A DNA stretch of 64,000 bases from Antedon mediterranea (Eukaryota; Echinodermata; Crinoidea; Comatulida; Antedonidae), in the NCBI RefSeq assembly GCF_964355755.1, contig NC_092670.1, forward strand, positions 3,251,001 through 3,315,000, written 5' to 3'. Shown here piece by piece: positions 52,831-63,689 of the stretch. The notes under the pieces were generated by a model. That model was given only the letters and a program-made list of their open reading frames with translations, made no database searches and was not told the DNA's origin. Within the stretch, counting starts at the first letter, position 1, and each line of letters starts with the position of its first letter. Both the position numbers and the translations under genes were made by a program.

Positions 52831-55800
52831 TAAGACAGGGGTGACAGCTAATATAAAACCTGTAAGCAGAGTTCAGTTGCAAGCCATTCAAGAATATGAA
52901 CAGTTTAACAACATGGTAAAAGATTCTGTTAATATTGATTTCCCAGATAGAGCAACAGAGTTCGTAGGATTGTCCGTGGAAGACAGATCGTTTATGGAAA
53001 TGATGGATGGTGCGAGCAGTTTTGTGGACGGACATTATGTGTTACCTCTACCATGGCGAAGCCAGGGTACAGTCTTGCCGGATAATAGATGTTTGGCTAT
53101 GAAACGTTTTAATTCATTGGAAAGGAGATTTGAACGTGATCTTGAATTAAGAAAGATGTATAACAAAGCTGTAAATCAAATGGTAGAGAAAGGATACATG
53201 GAAGAAGTTATTAAGTCAAACACACCCGAAAGGAAAATGATATGGTACATACACCATCATCCTATATCCAACGAACGAAAGCCAGGAAAGATCAGAGTGG
53301 TCTTCGACTGTGCAGCAAAATGTAACGGTGTATCTCTGAACGATGTCCTTCTACAGGGGCCGGACCTAACCAATAGTCTAATTGGTGTGTTAATGAGGTT
53401 CCGGGAAGACCATGTAGCAGTAATGGCAGACATTGAAGGCATGTTTTTACAGGTAGTGGTTCCAGAGGAGGATCGAGATTCTTTAAGATTTTACTGGCGA
53501 CCCAGCGAAGAAGAGGATGTTAAAACTTACCGCATGACAAGACATTTGTTTGGAGCAACATCTTCACCAGCTTGTGCAAATAAAGCATTACTTAACACTG
53601 CAGCAGACAAGGGATCAAAGTATTGCCCAGAAGCAGCGGAGACCATGAAAAACAATTTTTATGTTGATGATTGTTTAGTGTCGGTGAAAGATCATAAGAA
53701 GGCCCTGACATTAGTCAAAGACCTAACATTAGTCAAAGACCTAACATTACTTTGTGAAGAAGGTGGATTCCGCTTAACTAAGTGGATGAGCAATGACAAG
53801 AGAGTCTTGAATGTAATTCCCAAGGAAGATCACGCACCGGAGGTTAAAAATCTAGACCTACGGAAAGATAAACTGCCATCGGGAAGAGCACTTGGTATAC
53901 AATGGTCTCCAGAACTTGACACTCTTAGATTTACTATATTACCAGCAGATAAAAGTCATACCAGACGAGGGGTGCTGTCAATTGTTAGCTCTGTATTTGA
54001 CCCACTTGGGTTAGTGGCTCCTTTTGTTTTACCGGCAAAGATTCTACTACAAGATATCTGTCAGAAGGGTCTTGAATGGGACGAGCCCATTGACGATGTG
54101 TCATTGCAACGATGGAAACGGTGGTTGCAAGACCTGGCGAGACTGGATGAGTGGAGTGTACCGAGGTGCTACAAATCTGAATTACCAACAGATGTCATTA
54201 GTCGCCAATTGCATGTGTTTGCTGATGCAAGCAACTATGGGTATGGTATGGCAGCTTATATCAGACAGGAGTCAAGTGATGGTCATGTACAAATGTCCCT
54301 GGTCATGGGTAGAAGCAGAGTTGCACCCTTGAAATACACTTCAATTCCAAGATTAGAATTAACAGCAGCAGTTATGGCTTCACGGTTAGCCAACACAATT
54401 ATTTCAGAGTTAAGTGGTATAGATAACGTTTTCTATTGGACAGATAGCCAAACCGTTTTGAAATATATACATAACACCTCTCGAAGATTCAAAGCCTTTG
54501 TAGCAAATCGAGTTTCTATCATTTTGAACATATCTAAGGCATCAGAATGGAGGTATGTTAGAACTTGTAATAACCCGGCTGATGAAGCATCGAGAGATCA
54601 ACGGATTGAGGAATTTCTAAGTAACACTAGATGGCGTAACGGACCAGAATTCCTCAGAGATAAATGTGAGCAGTGGATAGACTTACAAGCCAAGTCCTTA
54701 CCTCTTATCGCCGAGGATGACCCAGAAATCAAAGGGGTATCAAATGTATTAGTTCCAGCTTGTACTTCATGTTGTTTCTTAGATGATCTAATTACTAAGC
54801 ATTCATCTTATGGAAAAATTAAAAGAATTGTGGCATGGTTACTGGTTGCTGTTGAGAAACTATGCAAAAGGGTCACCAGTAAGCAACTAGGCAATGTTAG
54901 GTTGCAACACCTGAGATCAGCGGAATGTACAATTCTTGCACACGAACAGAGAGTTCATTTTAAACAGGAGTTAGAGGTACTTAAGAATCGTAATGACGAA
55001 TCTATTGGACGGGTGATGAGAAATAGCCCTCTTAAGAAACTTGATCCGTTGTTGTTAAATGGAATGATTACAGTGGGAGGAAGACTGAACAAAGCGTCTC
55101 TTCCCGACAAGATAAAGCATCCAGTAGTAGTACACAAGAATTCTCTTATTGCAAGATTAATCATAGTGGAAATACACAAAGAGGTTGGACACCTTGGTAG
55201 AAGTGCTATTTTATCACAACTTTGGCAAAGGTATTGGATCATTGGAGCAAGTTCCTTGATCAGAAGTGTTATAAGCAGATGTGTAGTTTGTCAGAAGCAC
55301 CGAGCTAGAGCTAGTGAACAGAAGATGGCATCACTGCCACCAGATAGAATTGTGAGCGATCATCCACCGTTCCACAATACGGGTATTGATCTATTTGGTC
55401 CATTTGAAATCAAATTAGGTCGTAGTCTTGTGAAGAGATATGGTGTTATTTTCACATGTTTATCTACCCGTGCCATTCACCTAGAAATGGCATATTCATT
55501 AACTACAAGCTCGTTCATCAATACTTTGAGAAGATTTATTGCCCGAAGAGGCCAAATCAAGAAACTTAGATCGGATAATGGTACAAATTTTGTGGGAGCC
55601 GACAAAGAGTTAAAGAAGGAGATTTCAGAATGGAACACTCAAGTCATACATATGTACTTGCAGCAAAGAGATATTGAATGGGAATTCAACCCTCCTGGAG
55701 CGTCTCATTTTGGTGGCGTCTGGGAACGCATGATACGAACTGTGCGCCAGGTTATGAAAGGAGTACTTAAAGAACAGAACCTGAAAATGGATGATGAGGG

Positions 55801-56287
55801 TCTCCAGACATTATTTTGCGAAGTGGAAATGATTGTAAACAATAGGCCAATAACTACCTTGTCAACCGATCCAAATGATTTTCGACCATTGACATCAGCC
55901 ATGTTGTTGACACAACGTGAACAATTGCCATTACCACCTGGTGTATTTGACAAACGTGATATTTATGCTCGTCGTTATTGGCGTCAAGTCCAATATTTGA
56001 GTAATCTTTTTTGGCAGAGATGGAGGAAGGAATATCTGCCTACTATGCAAGAGCGTCAGAAGTGGTTTAATCCTAAACGCAACTTGGAAATTGGAGATAT
56101 TGTGCTGGTAGTGGATAACAGTTTACCTAGGAACAGTTGGTTGCTTGGGCGGATAGTGGAGTCTAAAAGGGATAACAATGGACTTGTTAGATCATGCACA
56201 GTAAAAACTCAATTTTCCACCTTGAATCGTCCTATTGCAAAATTGTGTCTACTCGTAAAGGCAACTGAAGAATCAGGGGCAGAATAA
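52769..56287 (+). CDS. BEL/Pao Pol: reverse transcriptase, RNase H, integrase
   Basis: Uninterrupted 1,172-codon ORF. The pre-RT segment has VDGHYVLPLPWRSQGTVLPD. RT: RKPGKIRVVFDCAAKCNGVS, GVLMRFREDHVAVMADIEGM, HLFGATSSPACANKALLNTA and the YVDD catalytic box. RNase H-like: HVFADASNYGYGMAAYI and YWTDSQTVLKYI. Integrase: an HHCC-type zinc region (H..VGHLGRSAI...C.VCQKH), D of GIDLFGPFEI, D of RSDNGTNFVG, E of FGGVWERMIR, then a C-terminal Pao domain (PRNSWLLGRIVESKRDNNGL). No protease upstream. An in-frame 18-bp duplication (about 53707-53745) repeats LVKDLT after the YVDD box. The first codons upstream of the pre-RT segment may not be native. Confidence 0.92.
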   Translation: MQMNVTLCIENSIGLDPMEHSKTGVTANIKPVSRVQLQAIQEYEQFNNMVKDSVNIDFPDRATEFVGLSVEDRSFMEMMDGASSFVDGHYVLPLPWRSQGTVLPDNRCLAMKRFNSLERRFERDLELRKMYNKAVNQMVEKGYMEEVIKSNTPERKMIWYIHHHPISNERKPGKIRVVFDCAAKCNGVSLNDVLLQGPDLTNSLIGVLMRFREDHVAVMADIEGMFLQVVVPEEDRDSLRFYWRPSEEEDVKTYRMTRHLFGATSSPACANKALLNTAADKGSKYCPEAAETMKNNFYVDDCLVSVKDHKKALTLVKDLTLVKDLTLLCEEGGFRLTKWMSNDKRVLNVIPKEDHAPEVKNLDLRKDKLPSGRALGIQWSPELDTLRFTILPADKSHTRRGVLSIVSSVFDPLGLVAPFVLPAKILLQDICQKGLEWDEPIDDVSLQRWKRWLQDLARLDEWSVPRCYKSELPTDVISRQLHVFADASNYGYGMAAYIRQESSDGHVQMSLVMGRSRVAPLKYTSIPRLELTAAVMASRLANTIISELSGIDNVFYWTDSQTVLKYIHNTSRRFKAFVANRVSIILNISKASEWRYVRTCNNPADEASRDQRIEEFLSNTRWRNGPEFLRDKCEQWIDLQAKSLPLIAEDDPEIKGVSNVLVPACTSCCFLDDLITKHSSYGKIKRIVAWLLVAVEKLCKRVTSKQLGNVRLQHLRSAECTILAHEQRVHFKQELEVLKNRNDESIGRVMRNSPLKKLDPLLLNGMITVGGRLNKASLPDKIKHPVVVHKNSLIARLIIVEIHKEVGHLGRSAILSQLWQRYWIIGASSLIRSVISRCVVCQKHRARASEQKMASLPPDRIVSDHPPFHNTGIDLFGPFEIKLGRSLVKRYGVIFTCLSTRAIHLEMAYSLTTSSFINTLRRFIARRGQIKKLRSDNGTNFVGADKELKKEISEWNTQVIHMYLQQRDIEWEFNPPGASHFGGVWERMIRTVRQVMKGVLKEQNLKMDDEGLQTLFCEVEMIVNNRPITTLSTDPNDFRPLTSAMLLTQREQLPLPPGVFDKRDIYARRYWRQVQYLSNLFWQRWRKEYLPTMQERQKWFNPKRNLEIGDIVLVVDNSLPRNSWLLGRIVESKRDNNGLVRSCTVKTQFSTLNRPIAKLCLLVKATEESGAE

Positions 56288-56493
56288 ACCCATATGGCTA
56301 TGACCGGAGGGGCAGTCTACCCCCAAGGATGGTCAAATTGAATAATAAGCAACTATTATGCAGATCAAAGAGGACTTTATAATCGAAATTTAACAATGTT
56401 ATTATAGACAAGGTTTAAACTGTTTATATCTGTATAATCATGGTTTTAATCATTAGAGCTAAGTAATTGTAATGTATTAAATTAAGGGGCCGG

Positions 56494-57200
56494 TATAGCG
56501 TTCCCATTGAACTGAGCTAGTGAGGGCGCTAGGCTGGTTGTCTTGGAGAAGTATCATGGCGGCCTTCATGTATGCAGCGTGGTTGTGCCTTGCCCTTTAG
56601 TCAAGTTTGTTAAAGATATTATTTAGAAATTGTAGATTCGTAAAGGTTTTCTATTGAGCCACAAAACTTCGGTGAGCTTTGGAGTTATAATTATATTATC
56701 TTGTTATTGAATGTTAATGTTATTAGTTGAATTTTGTAAGCCTAGCTAAAGTAATAGCCCTAAATTACAGCCTACGACGGCGTGTTACTGTTGTTTACAG
56801 TACTGTGTTTTGCTAGTGCAGAGATTAGGGCCTAGTTGTGACGGGTCCATTTGATTATTGTATGTTGTTTGAATAATAATACTGTATAAGGAAATTGCTA
56901 TACTTAATGTATATTGTATTGATAAGGACTTAGAATTATTAATTTGTTGATGTTGCTAAAGCACGGGTGCTGCCCAAATTTTCATTGATTGATGTTTAAT
57001 TATTGTTTTCTCGTATTTAGTGAATCCCTTCCTCGAGATACGAAGTGACAGCGATATTGTATGCATGTTAAGAGCAAGATAATCAGGATTAAAGTTATAT
57101 TTTGTTTCTCTCAACCAAGTTTGTCCTGTTTGTTTGTATCATACTTGCGATTGATTCCGTTGGTGGCGCTCTATAGTTTTAAGAAATTACGAACTCTACA
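56494..57200 (+). repeat. Right LTR of the BEL/Pao element
   Basis: 707 bp, TATAGCGTTCCC to GAACTCTACA, uninterrupted. It is the reference for the split left LTR. Confidence 0.9.
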
Positions 57201-57639
57201 ATGCGTTAAATATAAATGGATTCCACAGAGTTTTTAGCCCTCTAATTAATTTTGCTCTTTTGGCGTTCCATAGAAACCAAAATATTGAACATTGAGTGTG
57301 CGAAATGCGAGAAAAACAACGTCTGTAAAATCACCAATTTAATGGATTTATTGTTACTTTTATGTGATTTTTCTTCATTAAAGTAGGCCTACTAATTCTA
57401 AGCTGTGGTATTCAGGATAAAGCCTTGGTTAAATTACAAGGCAGGTGCAAAAGGAAACTAGCATAGCGGGCCTAGGCCTAGGCTACTTCAATTTCGGTGA
57501 TTTCCTGCCTTGCAATTTTGAGAAATGATAAAATGATGCCTCGCATTTTTTGATAATGGTAAAACGATGCCTCGCATAAATTTCTGACTTGCCTCGCATG
57601 CCTTCCCTGCCTCGCGTGCCTCGCACTTTGTTACTACCC

Positions 57640-57835
57640 ATTTTTTTCGAGCTATTCTTGAGATAATCTAGGACTAACTTTCTTAAACCTACCCCTTGGG
57701 TGGACTATCTTTTGCCGGTTTTAGTCCAGGTTTAGTCCAGGACTAAAGTTAGTCCCCTTTCATGAATGCCATTTCAAAATAGTCCAGGACTAAATCCAGA
57801 GATAATCCAGGACTAAAGTTAGTCCCCTTTCATGA
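57640..57835. repeat. Short tandem repeat with AGTCCAGGACTAAA words
   Basis: GGACTAAAGTTAGTCCCCTT followed by TCATGAAT occurs twice (57751, 57811; 60-bp period), with additional AGTCCAGG palindromes. It looks like the end of a DNA transposon. Confidence 0.5.
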
Positions 57836-57899
57836 ATACGGGCCAATGAGTTTGTGCAGTGCTGGTATCACACCCGGTTTGGCAAGGCAGCACGTAGGT

Positions 57900-59694
57900 C
57901 GCCATGCAGTTTCCCAACTTCGGAAAACTCCAAAGCCGGCGAATAACTGCGACGAATTCGTTCGGCACCGTTTCTGATAGTCGCTTATTTCACATTTATG
58001 ATAGAGATACTGGACTAACATTTTTAGTAGATACGGGAGCCGAGATTAGCGTCCTTGCGAAAAAGTGACTGTTTTGCAAGCAGTTTTAAAACAACTTTCA
58101 AATCAACACGTATGGTGAACGATCTTTAACACTTGATTTTGGTTTTAGACGGACATGCAGATGGGTGTTTACTATAGCCGATGTTCCTTCAGCAATTATA
58201 GACGCAGACTTTCTGCAACATTTTGGTTTGTTGGTCGATGTTAAACACCGCAAGTTAATTGATTCTACTACTAATTTAAGTGTGCAGGGTACTGCATCTA
58301 AGCTCTGCTCGCTTAGTCCTGGTTTGCCTCGACATGTGATTGATTCACGTTATGAATCAATACTAGGCAAATACTTCCCCAAAATCACACGTCCGAGTTT
58401 CAAAGAGGCCAAACTAAAGCATGTCACTCATTTTTTTTTTTTATCTTATGTGGGTTCATCCCACTTTTATTTCCATGTCACTCATTGTATAACTACCAAA
58501 GGTCCATCGATCGCTGCCCGACCTCGGAGATTGGCTCCACAGAAACTTAAAATCGCACGAGCTGAGTTTGACCATATGCTTCAGCTGGGCATTATTCAAC
58601 CGTCAAAAAGTTGCTGGTCATCGCCGCTTCACATGGTTGCAAAGCAAATAGAAGGTGATTGGAGACCACGTGGAGACTACAGAGCCCTCAATAATGCTAC
58701 AGTTCCGGATAGATATCCAATCCCTCATATTCACTATTTCACAGCTACGCTTCAGGGAAAGAAAGTTTTCTCTAATATTGACCTGGTACGAGCCTACCAC
58801 CAGACACCAGTTGCACTAGAAGATGTGCCGAAAACCGCAATAACGACATCATTTGGGATGTTCGAATTTTGAAGAATGCCGTTTGGACTTAGAAACGCAG
58901 CACAGACATTCCAGCGGTTCATCGATAAAGTTTTACGTGGTTTGGATTTTGTATACGCATACATCGACGATCTTCTCATAGCCAGCAGTGACGAACAAGA
59001 ACACGAAATTCACCTCAAGTTGTTATTCGACCGTCTTGAAGAATTTGGTATTTTAGTTAATCCTGTCAAATGTGAATGGGGAGTTTCGTCTTTGACATTT
59101 CTGGGACATCATATCGACGACATGGGTATCCGACCACTACGTTCCAAGATAGAAGCTATCGAAACATTTCCTGTACCCGACACAGTCCGTAAACTGCATG
59201 AATTCTTAGGATTAATCAACTTCTACAGGCGTTTTATTCCTCGATGTTCAGATATAGTTCATCCGTTGACTGATTTACTGGCAGGTAAACCTCGAAAATC
59301 AATTACATTACCACCGACGGCGATAACGGCCTTTGAGGCTGTTAAGGTAGCACTTGCAGAGGCAACTTATTTGGAGCATCCCGATTCATCCGCCACATTA
59401 TGTTTAATGGTTGATGCATCTAACTTTGCGGTTGGTGGTGTGCTACAACAGATGGTAAAAGACGTCTGGCATCCTATCGCATTCTTCTCGCGCAGAATGA
59501 ATCCAGCTGAAAGAAGGTACAGCACATTCGGACGAGAACTGTTAGCCGCTTACCTTGCTATCCGACATTTTCGTCATTTGCTTGAAGCAAGAGAATTTTT
59601 CATCCTTACAGATCACAAACCGCTCACAATTGCACTGAAAGCAAGCTCCGACCGCTACTCACCTCGAGAGATTCGTCACCGTAATAATCACTTG
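57900..59694 (+). pseudogene. Ty3/gypsy pol fragment: protease, RT, RNase H (defective)
   Basis: A protease piece with FLVDTGAEISVL (DTGA active site) ends at a stop at 58066; a second open piece from about 58105 reads [20 protein letters not shown] and [55 protein letters not shown], the [14 protein letters not shown] box, then FGMFEF, a TGA, RMPFGLRNAAQTFQRFID and YIDDLLIAS. RNase H: LMVDASNFAVGGVLQQ and FILTDHKPL. Two stops and an in-frame insertion at 58432-58473 make it defective. No integrase: at about 59694 sequence switches to a copy of the 60.8-63.2 kb repeat family. Confidence 0.85.
58432..58473 (-). mobile_element. 42-bp SINE/LINE-tail-like insertion in the gypsy RT
   Basis: A T-run followed by AAGTGGGATGAACCCACATA (on the reverse strand, ahead of an A-tail), flanked by a perfect 12-bp direct repeat CATGTCACTCAT (58420-58431, 58474-58485). 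The A-tail plus target duplication fits retroposition of a short RNA fragment. The net 54-bp addition keeps the frame. Confidence 0.7.
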
Positions 59695-59759
59695 TTGTTG
59701 CTATACGCTTGGGTACGATACGATTCTTTCCTAGGCCTAGGATTCACGTGATTGCCTTG

Positions 59760-60780
59760 GCGCACTCTTCACACACACACACTACCACTATGCAAAATGT
59801 GTCGACAGCTAGGCAAGACACTAGACTTGCCCCAAGTCTGTATTATCTTATTTGTTTTTATTTCGACCGCGATTTTTGTCTGAAAATACAGACTTGTGAA
59901 ACACGTATAGAAATCGATTTGCAGACCGCAAACATACGATAAGAATGACGTAGGTTATCATACCGTATTTGGCTATATGGGGCGGGCGGTATGTAAATAT
60001 GGATTTCGAATCAACCAATGATCATTTTGTTTCAAAATGAAAGAGATCGAGTACGTAGTAGGCCTACCAGTGCTTAATGTACGATCGAGACTGTTGAAAT
60101 ATAAAATAGTAATGCCAAGTTGTTTTGTTTATTAATTGTTTAGTCCTTGGCCTAGGCCTCTTTCGTAAGTCCTACTCAACTCGCACGTATGACCTGCCAA
60201 ATAAAACGCCAATGAAGTAGGCCTACATACCACCGGCACACAACAGGGCTACACCACTACACAGAACAGGACAGGGTCTGGGTGGGAATTAAATCAAAAT
60301 TATCTCCGCGTAATAAATGATCCATTCAATGTTTGATTTGCGGAGAAGCTAGCCTATCATATATCAAGACGAGATGTTTCAAAGATCCCATCAAATGTTA
60401 ACCAGACTACTAGGCATATAAAATAATTTCTAGCCTTCAGAACTTTCATAAATGTACCCAAGTACACATTGTCTAAACGTAACATAGCGCATGCGCATCA
60501 TCTTAGTTGTTGAGTCTTTGAAATTCTGAAATATGAATATTTAAACCGTGTACGAGAGAGTAGCCAATCGCATGCAGCTGAAACTAGTCAACCGGATAAT
60601 CGTATGCACCAAGAATTCTTGGTGTCAAACCACGTGACTTGTGCGTGTTTCCCCAGACGGAGTATCCAAAATCAAGTAGTATACGTATGAAACGCCATAT
60701 GTGCCAAAATATTTATCTTTTAACTAATATTAAGACAAAACTCCGTCTGGAACCCAGACTAGGCAAGACACATTCAACTA
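59760..60780. other. No gene seen
   Basis: Mixed sequence with GGCCTA words and several partial palindromes (e.g. CCAAGAATTCTTGG at 60608-60621). Possibly remnants of the same repeat family as the palindrome that follows. Confidence 0.35.
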
Positions 60781-60784
60781 AGTA

Positions 60785-63215
60785 TTAGTAGTATTGGTCA
60801 TAGCCCAAAAAAAGTTTAGACACACGAGAATAAAGCTAATGTGTATAATTTTGTGTACTGTAATTTTTCAATTCTGTTATTTTATTATCAAACAATATGC
60901 ATGTACTCAAAGGAACTTTAAAAATACGCGTATATGAACACGAGAATAAATTTTGTGTAATGTAATTGTTTAATTTTGCTGACTTATTACTCGGAGTACA
61001 TAACACACACACACACACACAGACAGACTACTAGAATAGACACGAGCTTTAGAGACTAATAATTAGGCCTAATAGTATTAATAGAAACTATAATTTTAAC
61101 ACGTAATTCTTTAGTAATAAATTCTTTTAAAAAAAAAAAAAACTAAAGACAGATTATTTCGACAATCCAAACAAAACGCCGCTATTCTTTTATGAAATCG
61201 CACGCCGCAAACACAGTGGAGAATCGCCTAGGCCTAGAATCGTATCGCAGTTGTTCTTGTTGCTATACGCTTGGGTGCACACGGAGCAAGAAAATTTAAC
61301 TGATGAGCCTGGGTGCAGAACAATTATTATACACATTTGCGGGAAAAAAGTATAGGAAAATTTTTTTTTGGTTTTTCTAATAGAGTATACTATATGGAAT
61401 GTCAGAAAAAAAATCCCCATCCCAGGGTCTTGGGGAAAATTTTTTATGGGACTTTTAAATTTTGGCCTATATAACACACACAAATTCCTATTAACATACA
61501 CAAATACCTATATATAGGGGATAGGGAAAATCAATTAACAGTTTTTGTTACTTGCAGTTGTGTTTTAATGATTAAAATTAGTAGAGGCTTACTTTAATAA
61601 CTACTTCTCATAGTAGTTGATGAATCAAGTCGATACGATGACATCATCATGCCAGAATCCAATATGGCGTCCAATTTGGCGGGGAAAACAGGGTATTGCT
61701 AAACCCCCGCAAACCCATGGAAACCTAAAAAAAAACATAGAAAACCCCACCGAACCGACATAAAAGTGATTGAATCATGGAGTGTACGCCCCACTGGGTA
61801 TGTCCATGTAAAAAAAAATTAAAATTTCTACTGTTAACTACTTATTTTTGGGATAAAACGTCATTTTTTGGTTAAAAATTAGCAATCATTTTTTTTACCA
61901 AAAAATGATGTTTTACCCCAAAAATAAGTACCGTAGTTAACAGTAGAAATTTTATTTTTTTAAAACATGGATATACCCAGTGGGTCGTACACTACATGAT
62001 TCAATCACTTTTATTATGTTGGTTCGGTGGGGTTTGCTATGTTTTTTTGGAGGTTTGCAGGGTTTAGCAATCATTTTTGACCAAAAAATGAAGTTTTACC
62101 CCAAAAATAAGTAGTTAACAGTAGAAATTAAATTTTTTTTTTTTTACATGGATATACCCAGTGGGTCATACACTCCATGATTCAATCACTTTTATGTTGG
62201 TTCGGTGGGGGGTTGCTATGTTATTTTGGAGGTTTCCAGGGCCGGGTTTGCGGGGGTTTAGCAATACCCTGTTTTTTCCGCCAAATTGGACGCCATATTG
62301 GATTCTGGCATGATGATGTCATTGTTATCGACTCGATTTATCAACTACTAGGCCTATGAGAAGTAGTTATTAAAGTAAGCCTCAGCTAATTTTAATCATC
62401 ATAACACAACTCCAAGTTAAAAAAAACGTGAATTGGTTTTCCCTATCCCCTATATATAGGTATTTGTGTGTGTTATATAGGCCAAAATTTAAAAGTTCCG
62501 TAAAAAATTTTCTCCAAGACCCTGGGATGGGGATTTTTTTTCTGACATTCTATATGGTATACTCTATCAGAAAAAAAAGAAAAAAATTTTCCTAAATTTG
62601 TACTGCACCCAGGCTTTTGTGACGTTTCATGAGGGGGTCCCCAACTTATGTACGAAAAAAAAATTCGCGTTATAGCAACAAGAAGTGATTACACAACAAG
62701 TGCGGTACGATTTCTAGGCCTACTACCTCCGCTGTGGTTGCCGCGTGCGATTTCATGAATAGAATAGCGGCGTTTTGTGTGGATTGTCGAAATAATCAGC
62801 CTTTAGTTTATGGTGTTTTTAATATAATGTATTACTAAAGAATTGCGTGTTAAAATTATAGTTTCTATTGATACTATTAGGCCTAATTACTAGTCTCTAA
62901 GCCCCTGTATATTCTAGTAGTAGTAGTAGCTGTGTGGGTGTGTGTGACGTAGGTATACAAAAATACATTTTTTATTCTCGTGGGTCTAATCTTCCCATCT
63001 CATGTGCATATACGCGCATTTTTAAAGTTCCTTTGAGTACATGCATATTGTTTGATAATTAAAAAATTACAGTACACAAATTATACACATTCTTTATTCT
63101 TATGTGGGTCTAAGCTTTCTATGGGCTATATCTAATTACTACTTAGTTGAATGTCTTGCCTAGCTGTTGATTAGCCTCGACACATTTTGCATAGTGGACG
63201 TGTGTGTGAAGAAGA
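60785..63215. mobile_element. ~2.4-kb palindromic (foldback) structure
   Basis: The outer arms 60785-61310 and 62615-63215 are inverted copies of the 27900-28500 leader/LTR-like repeat (AATACGCG(T)ATATG, GTGACGTTTCATGAGGGG, ACAAAACGCCGCTATTC in reverse). The inner arms 61340-61700 and 62260-62610 are also inverted (CCTATATATAGGGGATAGGG, TCCCCATCCCAGGGTCTTGG). The centre near 61890 has ACCAAAAAATGA/TCATTTTTTGGT and TTCTACTGTTAACTACTTAT in both orientations. No coding content. Confidence 0.75.
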
Positions 63216-63257
63216 GTGCGCGAATATGGAAGGCAATCGCCGCCAAAAATACAAAAG

Positions 63258-63570
63258 TAAAACAAACAACGTACTTTCACAAACGAACAACGTACTTTCA
63301 CAAACGAACGATCTAAACTAAAACAAAGAACGTGCTTTTACAAACGAACAACCTACTTTCACAAACAAACAACCTACTTTCACAAACGAACGATCTACTT
63401 TCACAAACGAATGAACTAATGTAAAATAAACAACGTACTTTAAAAAACGAACAACGTACTTTAAAAAACGAACAACGTACTTTTACGCGAACAAAGTACT
63501 TTTACGCGAACAACGTATTTTTTACAAACGAACAACGTACATTGATAAACGAACAACCTGCTTTACCAAA
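63258..63570. repeat. Minisatellite, ~22-bp unit
   Basis: About 14 copies of ACGAACAACGTACTTTCACA with variants (CCTACTTT, CGATCTAC, TTTTACGCGA). Non-coding. Confidence 0.85.
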
Positions 63571-63689
63571 CGATGTAGATTGCAGAATGAACTATGGACT
63601 CGTCCATTTTTTAAGTCGGGTATAAAAATACCACATGACCTGAGGAAAATAAAATGTTGTTAATAGTGAGCTCTCTATTTTGTGTCTAA

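Larger units (their letters stand above)
45398..57200 (+). mobile_element. BEL/Pao LTR retrotransposon (left LTR split by a 6-kb insertion)
   Basis: Left LTR 45398-45838 plus 51862-52134; right LTR 56494-57200 (707 bp); both start TATAGCGTTCCC and end CGAACTCTACA. Target duplication ATGCG at 45393-45397 and 57201-57205. The LTRs differ at only a handful of positions (e.g. TGTGTACAG/TGTTTACAG, a 6-bp indel), so the insertion is recent. A purine-rich tract AAGGGGCCGG precedes the right LTR. The interior has a short ORF and a long pol ORF, but the middle of gag and the protease are missing. Confidence 0.9.
43990..57470. mobile_element. Inverted-arm element hosting the BEL/Pao nest
   Basis: 43990-44270 and 57207-57470 are inverted copies. 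Shared words: GGAAACTAGC, GTGGTATTCA, GGATTTATTTGTTAC (or close), TTTCTATGGA-CGCCAAAAGAGC, CAATGTTCAATATTT. Everything between belongs to later insertions plus a MITE. The outer ends are not precisely defined. Confidence 0.5.

Noticed and set aside
52606-53035. Minus-strand ORFs opposite the BEL/Pao gag-pol junction
   Set aside because: Antisense shadows of the Gag and Pol ORFs.
62177-62359. 60-codon ORF in the palindrome
   Set aside because: Lies in the inner foldback arm; the matching inverted arm has no equivalent ORF.
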